Of a stretch of DNA of 64,000 nucleotides, positions 41,400 to 52,660 are shown one piece after another. How positions within the stretch are numbered: position 1 is the stretch's first letter; each line of letters starts with the position of its first letter. Both the position numbers and the translations under genes were made by a program. The notes beneath the pieces are model-generated. The model made no database searches, had not been told where the DNA came from, and saw only the letters and a list, made by a program, of their open reading frames with translations. This stretch comes from Glandiceps talaboti (taxonomy: Eukaryota > Hemichordata > Enteropneusta > Spengelidae), in the NCBI RefSeq assembly GCF_964340395.1, contig NC_135555.1:4662501-4726500 (forward strand), in the 5' to 3' direction.

Positions 41400-41589
41400 C
41401 TGCAAATGAGTTCTGCCATTTGGGGGATTTTCTGCAAGGGTTTGTGGGAAAATCTTGCAGGAAATGACATCACATTACCACAGTCTGTGTCAAGACAGAG
41501 AGACCGGTAAATATGATGTCATTTCTTACAAGCTTTCCCACAAACCCTTGCCAGAAATCCCAAAATGGCCTAATATATGTCAAGTGCAG
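41400..41589. mobile_element. Foldback MITE with TA flanks downstream of TMEM143
   Basis: Arms of about 80 bp pair across a short centre (CAGTCTGTGTCAAGACAG), sharing GCAAGGGTTTGTGGGAAA. Ends CTGCA / TGCAG flanked by TA. Consistent with a Tc1/mariner-type MITE. Confidence 0.75.
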
Positions 41590-41737
41590 TAGGGCTTCTT
41601 TACTAAATTTTAAAGGTGAGTAAGTTACCAAGATGCTATTTTAGCATCCGAATCACATGTATGTAATCACTACAAGTGTACTGAAGGCACAAATAAGGTT
41701 GACTGGACTTTTTCTTTAAATGCACTCATGTATGTGT

Positions 41738-41743
41738 AATAAA
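41738..41743 (+). promoter_or_regulatory. Candidate polyadenylation signal downstream of TMEM143
   Basis: First AATAAA after the TMEM143 stop, about 930 bp downstream. If used, the MITE at 41400-41589 lies inside the 3' UTR. Confidence 0.4.
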
Positions 41744-42375
41744 CATGTTTTGTATATTTGTAAGAGGAAACTATTATGATAGCTATGTTAATCCTTATGA
41801 ATGATATCACCACTAATACTAATACTAGTCATTTTACTTTTACCATTATCTTTCTGTTGTCATATATGACTTGCAAGCTTTGCTTATATTCTGTGAGGCA
41901 TAGGTATGTAATCTTTTACTGGTATAACTTCAAAAGTGCAATTTTTTTGTGTTAAACATTACATGCATATCTTGTTATTTATCATTTTAACAAATTGAAT
42001 GTAATTGGTCAGTAGAGGAATTTTTTTTTTTTTGCCAAGATAAAGTTTCTTGTCATGCTACAAATGTTTCATTTACACAATTCTAATCATTCGTGCTTGT
42101 TTTCTTCTCACGCATTAAAACCAGCACTTAGTTTGCCTATTTTTATTTTGTAGTTTACTGACTTTTTCTGTTGTGTAAACGGCTGTTAACATGGACTAAT
42201 CATTTGAAATTTTTCTTTGCAATTTGTACTTTATCATTACCTTCCATCAAGTTTACACATTTCGTTTTATTGGACATTGTTTTTAAGACCAGGTAGACGA
42301 ATTAGACAAGTTTAAAACTACTGGTGAACATAAAACAAAGGTTTTGTTTCTTTGAAAAGTTTAGATGTAGCAAGG

Positions 42376-42485
42376 CAAACCCCCCCCCCCCAAAAAAAAA
42401 AAAAACCAAAAAAAAAAAACCAAAAAAAAAAACCCCAAAAAAACCCCAAAAAAACCAAAAACCAACCAAACAAACAAACAAACAA
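42376..42485 (+). repeat. Poly-C/poly-A and (CAAA)n tract
   Basis: C10-A11 followed by A-rich and CAAA units. Confidence 0.9.
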
Positions 42486-42639
42486 TACAAAACAAAGAAA
42501 ACAAACATTGCACTAGGCCCAACATGATTTATTTTTCATTTGAAATCAAACTGAAGGAAGGGGACTGTGATATCAATATTCCCTCTAGTTAGAGACAAAA
42601 TTATTGCTGATCAGAATCAAAATGTTAAAATATGTATGT

Positions 42640-42810
42640 TTTTATGAGTTACATATAGTAAGGGATTAAAAAAAAACCATCTTGTTAGTGTGTCCCAAGA
42701 AATTACTTTACATCATTTGCTACATCAAATTTTCACAATAGTCTCCACATAGTAAGGGAACACCAAATTTTGGTGTCATAAGGAATTACTCTTTGTGTCA
42801 AATAGAGCAC
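42640..42810. mobile_element. Degraded copy of the 38349 hAT-MITE family
   Basis: Shares the internal block with a STAAGGGA-type segment, ACATCAAATTTTGGTG-like sequence and GTCA-rich flanks with 38349-38519. Ends eroded. Confidence 0.55.
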
Positions 42811-44826
42811 AAAAGTTAACAGATGCTAGACTCATGGGTTAATATGATATTCTAGTTGTTCCTGGCCTTATCTAAGGGATGTTCGCACAATGTTACACAA
42901 GCTGAACATAAAATTAATTGTTTTCACTTAGCCTATTATCAAAATTACTTTCACAATTATGATGGAAAAATGATTCCAAACTAAAAACAGACAGAAATGA
43001 GAGTATACTTAGAGAAATATACAAACATAGGAAATGTTTCATTGGCCTTTCATCTTATCTGATTTCCCTAGGTCAGAGGATCAGATCCCAGACTTACCAA
43101 AAAAGGACACATAGTAATTGGACAACACTCAATGCTGGAGACAACACCTCAGCAATGGTGACGATATGTCTACCAGTCGTTGGAGATCCATCACACCCTA
43201 CTCACAGCAAGACTTTCATTTATCATTGCAATGATGATGATATTAGATAGCCCAGATTTCATGCTTCTTCATTGGTTTATAGTGCATGTATACTTAATCT
43301 CATTCTTGTGATTGACAGTGTAACCTCTACTAAAATTATTACTAGGTAGTTGCATTTCATGGTCATTACATTCATATTTCATTCAATCTTTTCAATTCCG
43401 ACCTGCTGTTAGTATCATAATGAAACATTAGTGTTCTGTTGTAAGCTTATGGCTACATGTGATTTAGCAATTTGGTAATAACTTTATCTGGTAGAGTATC
43501 AACTCTTTAAAGATTATATAATAGAAATAATGGAAGCATGAGTTACATTCAGTTTACAGCTACCGGTACTATGGCTTGACTGGAATGTATTGGAATGTTC
43601 TAAAGTGTGAGATAGGTTGTCTTGTTTAGCCCTAATCTGGCTCTTCTTTCACATAGTATCTGATACAGGTGGCATGACACATTCTATCTTAGAATGTCTT
43701 GGTTAATTTTAAAAGGACACAATCTAGGTGCCAGTAGTTACTTATTTTTCATCGTACAATATTCTTATATAAGGACAGTACTGAAATAAGTTGAATCAGT
43801 AAAAGCTGTCACCAGGTATTCAGCTGAGATATGATATGAGTGACATGTAAGACATTCTTTTCTGGTATGAAAAAAACAACGTTAGTCATCATTACTGAGG
43901 CTCTTTAACTGCAGGAAAAGGTGACATTTTAAGTTCCATGGACATGACAGTTGACAGTACATAATGTAATAGTTGCAAAGTCAAGGTTACAGGACCATAA
44001 TCATCTGGCATAACCAACATAAAATCTTCATAACCGTTGCAGAAATAGTGAAATTTGTGCATGTTCTAGCACCACTATATTTAACGTGTGTGCATTTTGT
44101 ACACTAACTTGAGACAAAATAAGACCACAGTTTAGATTGTGACTTTTTCATGGTCTATCTACACTCACAGTTTTTGATACATACTTGAATTATGTACCAT
44201 ATATTAAAAACATTTGAAATGACTCAAAAATGAAATAACTTGTAAATATGAATAACAGAAGAGTTTGTTTTTTTTAATTTGAAACTTGGTAAGTGTTAAT
44301 TCTCAGTATTGGTTTGTTGGTGCTGTTATTGTTTTTGTGAGAAATCCAAGGCAAGAACAGCAGTGGCTATGCTATTGAAGGGATATAACTCAGTGCATTT
44401 ACCAGAGTGTGTGAACATTTTTTTCTAAATGTACTTCTTAGTCAAGTTTTAACAATTTGTGGAAAATGCTGCCATTTGACAATGCAATGTTTTTTGTGTT
44501 TTCAGTACAAAATGATTAATGCAAGTGGACAAAAACTCAAAAGTCGTGGATTGATTAGATGATACTAAAAGTCTGATTGGTCTGAAATAATCTACAGTTT
44601 TGTAAACTTGTAAACTTAAATGAATTTAGTATTCCCTGATTTGATACTTAGGTACATCGAGATTGGATGTCTGAAACTGTTGTTGTAATTGACATTGGTG
44701 TGTACATTGAAATAAACATAAATATCAACAAACAAATTGTCATTGCCAAATAAAACCAGTCTTTACATGTAACCATTGTACATTGTGTGTATTTTGTTTG
44801 TATCAAGCATTGCTAGAACATGTGTG

Positions 44827-45030
44827 CTGAACAACGCCGTAAACCACAGGTCTCTTTATGGCTGCCATCCAAAACGTACTACCCAGTACTTATTTCGTTG
44901 CTTCAGCAGAAGTACATGCTCTGGCTTGCTCGAACATGTGTGCTGAAGGGCACTCTTCCAACCCGCTATTGTAACTATATATAGTCATATATGGCAGTGA
45001 TCTGCAATAGTTACTGGAAAGTAGAGTAGA
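44827..45030 (+). repeat. Dispersed repeat family II, copy 4
   Basis: CGCCGTAAACCACAG, CTCTTTATGGC, TATTTCGTTGCTTCAGCAGA and TGCTCTGGCTTGCTCGAACA, ending near a GTAGA repeat. Confidence 0.55.
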
Positions 45031-46825
45031 GTAGAGTTTAACCTCTAGGTGTACTGTCTATTTAGAATCTGATGCAGACTGAGAGTTGAATGGTGTTGTA
45101 TAATGATGGGATGTACTGCAAGAATGAATGTTGGGGTTTATAGCTACAATTGAATATTCTACTCACAGAGTCTAACAGCTTGTGGGAAATATAGTCCCAA
45201 TATTTGCTGATGTCTTGTCGGCTCCATCAAGGCATTATTACAATGGGGTATTAAGTAATGGAAAATTGTGATTTTTTGTCAACTCATCCTGTTCCATTTA
45301 AACTCACTATTCTCCTTACATTCTGACACCACCACTTCCCAATATGAATATGTAAAATCAACGTATTCTTGTCAGAGAAATTGGTATGCATATTTGGTAA
45401 AAAGATGTATGAAAATTAATATACCCTCTTAGCAATACAAATAAGTATCACCACTGAAATTATATATATTGGATAACATACTGTGTATACATTCAATAAC
45501 TACAGCATACTATGAACACATTATTTTGGCACATGAACAATTTGGTGGAATAGCAATTTAGGATGTGCCATGTGCACTTTAATTCAGTGAAAAGTGCAAC
45601 TACAGGAAATTAAATGCAATTTGTAAATAACTCGTTCAGTCGGCCACATATATTCCGTGCAGCCGTTGTCTACACCTTTCACAACATATACATGTACAGT
45701 ACTAGTAGTTGAAGATGAGGTTAAATTTATGTAATTTGGAAACCTTTCAGCTATTTTGAAAACATCAGTATGAAAGTCTTCTAAATATGCCCTATCAGGC
45801 TTCTAAATTGACCGGGGCTTGTGAATGTTGTATCATGTATGGCTTATTTGTTGTCCTGGGTGAACATAGGGAAAGTGCATGCTGTGTTTGTCCCCAATCC
45901 AAATGTGTACACTTCTAGCTCAGTATTATCATCACCTGGCCAGGCAAGGGGCGACATATATCATGTCATGATTGTCACACTCACATAGCATAGCATAGCA
46001 TCTGTTGCCTTACTGGGTCCTAATCCTATCTACCACCAAATCCCCCCATTGTTCATATACAATAGACACAGCTGGAAAGATAACCAAAGTGTCAAATTCA
46101 TTTCCTGAATGTTTAGCATTTCTTTTGAACAGTATCAGTTATGCCCTTATTACTGTGCAGTCATTACTACATCCATGGTGCAATTATAGTACGACTTATT
46201 TTTGATTATCCGTTTCATCTCTTTTTCTATGTAACGAAGTTCTTGTTATTTTGGCAAACTATTTTGGTTCAGAGCTGGTCTCTTGTATTTCATATTCATC
46301 TGTATTTTGAATGTATAGTTTTCTGTCCTCTGTTTTGTCAGTGATGGTAGTCCTTTCCTTCCACAGTGGCTGCAAGTGGGACTTGTTCCAATCAGTAATG
46401 ACAGTCATGATGGTCAAATGCGTGAGCAATTACGTCGGAATCTCTCAACACTCATTGTGAAAGGGGCTTTATAATTGTTATCATCATCATTATTATGATT
46501 ATATTTCTTGTAATACAAATGACTGTAAATCAATAAATAAGTAAAATAAATTTTAACACTTGACTTACATACAGCCTTCAGTGATTGGCTTAGATTAATG
46601 TGTAACATGGTATTGATGAATGACCCATAGTGACCTCAATTTGCATATAGCGAGGCACTAGTTGTATTCTACTTTCCCTAGGGCACATCATGTAGTATGG
46701 TAATCTTAGAGGTGATTGCTTTCATTCTGGAAATAATTTGTGCCATGGAAATGTGATGTGCTATGAAACACTTACTGCCTGGTTTTATTCGGGTACTAGT
46801 AGATGTCATATTACCCACAGGGCTG

Positions 46826-47107
46826 ATATGAAGCAACTATTTTACTCAACTTTCAGCCTTGGTATAGTTGTGGTTGCTGCAGAACAGCCCTCAAGGTAAA
46901 ATTGACATCTTTTAGTACATGCCCTCATAGCCATGCAATAAGTGTACACACCACCTATAGAGGGCGCTAACACAACCAACCATGTACAGCAACTCATCAT
47001 CATCTTCTCATGCATGTAGCAACTATTTCCCTTGGCTTTCAGCATAACAGCCCTTGAGGTAATAGATGTCTACTAGTGCCCTCATGGCAAGGCAATAAGT
47101 GTATATT
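46826..47107 (+). repeat. Diverged direct duplication
   Basis: 46830-46946 and 47017-47107 share GCAACTATTT, CAGCCCT(C/T)(A/G)AGGTA, GCCCTCAT and GCAATAAGTGTA in order. Confidence 0.65.
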
Positions 47108-47615
47108 AATGGAAGCTAAATACAAGTATACAATCAGGTATAATATCCCACAAAGGTTTTTATTGTTAGGGTTACAAGAAAACAATACAATACTGTACAA
47201 TATACTTACATCATTGATATTGCAAATATAACATATTATAATTTGGATAATACTAAATAGCCTCCAGTACACAATATAAATTTTTAAAATTATGTACTAA
47301 TAAATATAAACAATAGGAATAAAAACACAGGTATTAATTTTGCCAGATGATATAAGTGTTAGAATAAAGTGGTAAACATAAACAATATTTTATAGTTAGA
47401 TCAAAGATCAAAATCTAATCTATCAAAATCAGAGATGTGAACTTTTGAATCAGATGGATTCAAATGAATTCATCTAATTCCACTACAATCAAAGTAGATT
47501 TCTGAAAGCCATTTCCCAAACACTGAAAATAAATAGTGAAAAAAGATTTCATTACATTGGTATATGTCAAGAACAAAAACTTAAGAATTGCAAATTACAG
47601 TCATAATACACTGTA

Positions 47616-47969
47616 GCCTGTTTACAGTGCTAATGGTGGTCCGTTTAATCCCTCATTCCACACTTGTGACTAGAAATGCAAACAGCTCATAATACGATTT
47701 GAAAATCTCAGTATGCCTAATCTGGTTGTTCATCATCATCATCATCAGGTTGTCAGACATGATCATTCAAATGAAGTTATTATGTAGATGAAAACATGCA
47801 ATTGAGTATGTAACTTCACCAGGCCATCAACATAACGATTTCATTTGATTGATCATATAGACAATTATGCATCACGATTTCCAAATCGCATTATCAGTTG
47901 TTTGCAATTCTACTCACAAGTGTGGTGTGAGAGATTAATCACAATACTGCTATAGTGCTGTAAACAGGC
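47616..47969. mobile_element. 354-bp foldback MITE with TA flanks
   Basis: Ends GCCTGTTTACAG / CTGTAAACAGGC with extended arms of well over 80 bp (shared CACACTTGTGA, AATTGCAAACA-like and CGATTT blocks). TA on both sides. Confidence 0.75.
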
Positions 47970-49054
47970 TAAAACACACTGAGAGTATCCCCGCCGCACC
48001 GACTGTAACAGTCTTTGTCAAAACAGACTGTCAATAACTTACATATTCCTGGAACAATATTTAACAATATTATATTTCTTGTAATTCAAAATTATGGAAT
48101 GGCTAGTTATGGAAACAATCACTCGTATTATAATGGTATAGTATTTGTATATTACCATTATCAAACAACCACTATCAGCTGCAAACTAATACTGAATGGT
48201 GCCAGGATACAGCCATTGGCAAAAATAAGTACAATTTGTCAAATATTGTTAATTAAATTGTCATGATTTGAGGGTTATGAATATTCAACTTCATTATCTC
48301 AAATTTCAATATTTAAATAATTCATTCATTTACATATATGGTTATTAATAACCCCAAATCAGGTCACATATTATTAGGCAAAATGATGACATCTGTAGCA
48401 ACTAACATTATAATAACTTGGTGGTTGAACACTTGAAAACAGACCTCAGGGAGTGTCTTGAAATGGAGTGCGGTGCACGACTAGTGTACGGTATAACATG
48501 AAATCAGCCAAGTCTAGGTTTTGACTATATACCAAATCACCAAAGTTAGTAGGAGTTTGTTTCAGGTAACATCTTATATTTGAATTGCTGAAACCTGTTC
48601 TCATTCCTGTTCAACGTTTGCATGTACCAAAAATAAATGAAAAGTATATCTCTATAGAATTCAATCATCAACAAAAAGCCAATACAAATAATTACATGTA
48701 CCAGTAAACATTAACAAAATGGCCACCGATGAAGTAAATGACCTTTGACATGCTGCCAATTTTGAACATTGCAGAAACTAGTTTAGTAAATCACCATCAA
48801 GCTAAGCTACAAGTGTTATACAAAGTACATTATACCATGCACAAGCCATTTAGAACAGAAAATATGGAATACATACTCAGGTCGTTCTACGTCACGACAA
48901 CGTGAGTCTATGTCACCACAATGCATGTCTACGTCACTGGTTCTGCTGTGTTCGAAATATGACTCAAAACATTCAGCATTGCCATTACTTTCCCTGATTT
49001 TTCTTTGATATTACAGGCACTGGTATAATTATGTTATGCTCCAATATCTTTCAT

Positions 49055-49160
49055 CATTCAGCCAGAAAATACTCGTGACCTAAGGGTTGTCACTACTCAT
49101 CTATTGACTCGTAGTTACAAAGACCCCTTAGGTCACTCGTATTTTCCCTGTCTGAACGAA
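49055..49160. mobile_element. Short inverted-repeat element
   Basis: CAGAAAATACTCGTGACC and TAAGGG pair with CCCTTAGGTCACTCGTATTTTC about 40 bp away; the centre contains a smaller CTACTC/GACTCGTAG pair. MITE-like hairpin; exact ends uncertain. Confidence 0.6.
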
Positions 49161-49313
49161 GAAAAATATGGGGAATGACATCTAAGTATCCAAAACCTGA
49201 CTGGTTGATAATTCATGTAGACTAATTACCCTATGTAACATAGGCTGATTAGTTTGATAAGGATTTATACTGTGACTGTGGTATAGCTGATCTCTTTTAC
49301 ATGAAAACAAGAG

Positions 49314-49577
49314 CAGGGGTGAACAAATCCACTGGTACTGGGTCTAGAGATTTTTTTGGGAGAACCACACAAATTTTACCTTGTCTGGTCCATCGGACCA
49401 GTACCTTACTGTTAATAACTATGTTAAAAAGTTGTCTGAATATACAGATTCATAGGTAAGATTTAATGTTTGACATTAGCAGGACCTGGGACCACTAATT
49501 CTTTCAGCAAGATCACTGGATTTTTTAAGGCACTGGTCCGGGGACCACCAGTTCACAAAATGATTTGTTCACCCCTG
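49314..49577. mobile_element. hAT-like MITE with CAGGGGTGAACAAATC ends
   Basis: The 16-bp terminal inverted repeats CAGGGGTGAACAAATC / GATTTGTTCACCCCTG are perfect. CAGGGGTG is a common hAT terminus. The interior has repeated GGACCA-type motifs. Flanks AACAAGAG and AAGAGGAT agree at only five of eight positions, so the target duplication is decayed or absent. Confidence 0.75.
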
Positions 49578-49599
49578 AAGAGGATGTCACTTTCAAAAA

Positions 49600-52290
49600 G
49601 TAAACATGGTAAACAATTACCATGAAGCAGAGTTTTGATTAGGTGTGTTTGATTATAAATAAATGTCTTCCAGATCAAAGATGTTTTGATTATTGTATAT
49701 ACAACAAATAATTTTGATTCAAGTTAACATGTGCTGACATACACACATTGCAACCATTCATCAACACCACTCATACTTCTAGCATTTGCACATATCACAT
49801 TAGATTTTCATTAGATATTTCAGATTACCGAATTCTAATTTCCAAGTGATCAGATCTCATCTCATTGCACAATATAAATTGCTAATAGAAGAAACACAGT
49901 AGAATGAAGACTGGTATATTTTGTGTGTCGATGTTAACGGAACATATAGTCAGTAAAATCTACCTAAGTTCTCAAAGTATTTCACCAGGGTTCCCATCAA
50001 ATACAAGGTATGGAGTATAAGTGGGTTTCCAAACCCCTTAACAAATGCAATGACAATACTATGAAAGAACCCCATGACAAGTGAATGCAAGTGTGGCGTA
50101 TTGGAGTATTTGCAAGAGTGCTTGCAGTGTTCTCTGCAAGTGAAAGTGAGTGCAAATATTCCGGATTACCAACACTGCCACCAGGGACGTATAAACATGT
50201 CCCTGCTGGCACTCATATCATGCAGTATGCGTTATGTTATTATTACATCATATGTTCATCCAAAACAGTAAATTTCCATTAAAATCATACCGTGTGATCA
50301 CGCAATATTGTGTATGGATGATAGCATCCTCATTTGCATATCATTTACATACAGGTATGCAATAATGTTTTCAGTATCGCACTCAGTGCAGTGCAAATGC
50401 AACTAGTATGCACACATATATACCAGTGCAGGTATCACTGGTACTACGTAAATAAATAACTCAAACTTTTATCCTAAACTACACTTTTAACAATTATTAG
50501 ACAGTGTTTTGGCAAACTAGTTTTTATTCCCTTATCCTTTTTGGCAAGAAATTAAAATAAAAGGCAAGAAATGGTATAATCATAAATGAATTATAGGGAA
50601 CTACATACAATTAATAACACAGTTATTTAATTTATACGTAACTACTTTGTGTAAATATTTTCTGATCTTTCCTGTACGTTGTCATTACTCAACAAATATG
50701 TAAAATAGTCAACATTATCCCAACCCTTTACTGAAGCTAGGAGTTTACTATGGGTGAAGTCAGATGATACATGTAGATGCCATGCAATCATTATACACAA
50801 CATACATTTACCATCCTGTGATTCCTCAAAAATGTGGGCAAGCGAGGTTTAACAGATCGCAGTGGTAAATGTGTAGATGATCACTCAATAGTTCGGGAAA
50901 TGTTGCCTGGTCAAGTAATAGTCAAAAGACTGGGAAGAGTTTCAAAGTCATCTATGATATGAGGATACTGATGGTGTCAATTTTATGCCATTGAGTATCA
51001 TAAGACAACAGAATAGACATGTGAAGCGTTATATGACACACATTAACTAGCTTCATTTGGGAATCAGTACATCTACAGGCTGTACCTGTACATCACCGAA
51101 AACAAGTCCATTGTAACTATTTTGGGAGATTAACATCTGGTGTTGTCCTAATGCTGTTAGCTTCACCTGACTTGACCTGACCCTTATCCAAGGTAAACAA
51201 ATCATTTGATTCATAAAATACCTTTTGACACTTGGGACTAAGGAAACATTTTAAAAATTACTCTCAGAATGTTAATTAAGTAACTGAATCCATTCAATAT
51301 TCTAAGAATTTATGCAGAGTTTAGTTTTACTAAACTTAGATGGGTTTAGTCAGAATAAAATAAGGCAGTGACAGTACACACCCTGAAATTGTAGTTACAT
51401 TGTTATAGGAACTAGACACTACCATGGTAAATACATGCAATGGATCCCCTCATTGCCCAATGACTTCTTGGTTAACAACAGTAAATTGATATAAATAAAT
51501 ATGTTCACTATGATGTTACATACAATCAACATTGCTATAACTGTTACTGAGTTGTGTTAATAAATATTTGGTCCTAGACAAAATGAATTCAACAAAAATG
51601 AGATGAATCCCTTCAATTTTAACTTTTGATTTTGTTAATGACATATCTTTGGGTATTAAATTGTAAATGACTATCTATATAAAGCTAAATGAACCAACAA
51701 GACTGAAACATCAATGTTGTTTTTATATTTGTTTTCACACATTACTGTGTATTTTTTATCAAGCAGATACCTTTAACCAAGCTAACCGTAACATATGTAC
51801 AATTTTACAATCTCCAAAAAATATTGCTGTAGACTAGCACACAAGAAAACCAAAAGACTTGAGTTAAGGGTTTTAGGATGGCACAACTCTGGGTTTCTGT
51901 TGGAATTTACTATGTACATACTCACAAAGTAGCTCATATGCACTATGTAATATCTGAGTACATTTTCCTACAAATATCACTGTAGGTTTGTACACAGGTT
52001 AAACCAAAACACTTGAGTTAAAGGTGTCCTACACTCCTGTTGGATTGTGATTGGCTTATAGTATCTGAGCTTATAAACTTAATTCTGGTAGGATTGAGAG
52101 AATGATGTAGTAAAAGCCAACACAAGTTTAGAATACAAGGCTTAGTCCAGAACTCTCCCCAGACATACTATACCTCTCCAAAGTAACTCTTCTTTATAGT
52201 TTGACATATAACCATAAAGCCCAAATAAATATCAAGCTATCCATAATACATCTGTAAATCCTGTGTGACAATGATTTCCAGAATACAAAT
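49600..52290. other. Non-coding region downstream of the KIAA0513-like gene
   Basis: AT-rich, no exon or structured repeat recognised. It could hold the 3' UTR of the KIAA0513-like gene, but no convincing polyadenylation signal was located. Confidence 0.4.
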
Positions 52291-52293
52291 TAC

Positions 52294-52530
52294 ACATGAC
52301 ATGGACAGTGTAGTCACATGACATGGACAGTTTAGTCACATGACATGGACGGTGTGTCACATGACATGGACAGTGTAGTCACATGACATGGACAGTGTTG
52401 TCACATGACATGGACAGTGTAGTCACATGACATGGACAGTGTAGTCACATGACATGGACGGTGTGTCACATCACATGGACAGTGTTGTCACATCACATGG
52501 ACAGTGTTGTCACATCACATGGACAGTCAC
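52294..52530 (+). repeat. 22-bp minisatellite, about 11 units
   Basis: Unit ACATGACATGGACAGTGTAGTC with substitutions and one-base length variants. It ends about 130 bp past the KIAA0513-like stop, so it may lie in the 3' UTR. Confidence 0.9.
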
Positions 52531-52660
52531 AAAACATTTTTCTGTATTTACATGTGCAGCTCTTTTGACCTCATATTAACCTCTTTTGTTATTCTGAATA
52601 ACTCTGCATTTGAAGGTTTGGAGAATTTGGTTTTCACATAGCTCTTCATGACATCTTCTG

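Larger units (their letters stand above)
42500..47600. other. Intergenic region with no supported gene
   Basis: AT-rich non-coding sequence with short non-conserved open frames. It holds a degraded hAT-MITE copy (42640-42810), a dispersed-repeat copy (44827-45020), a partial tandem duplication (46826-47107) and a distal AATAAA near 44711. Nothing else is identified. Confidence 0.55.

Noticed and set aside
52294-52530. CRISPR-like regular repeat
   Set aside because: Units abut with no unique spacers and the DNA is eukaryotic; it is a minisatellite.
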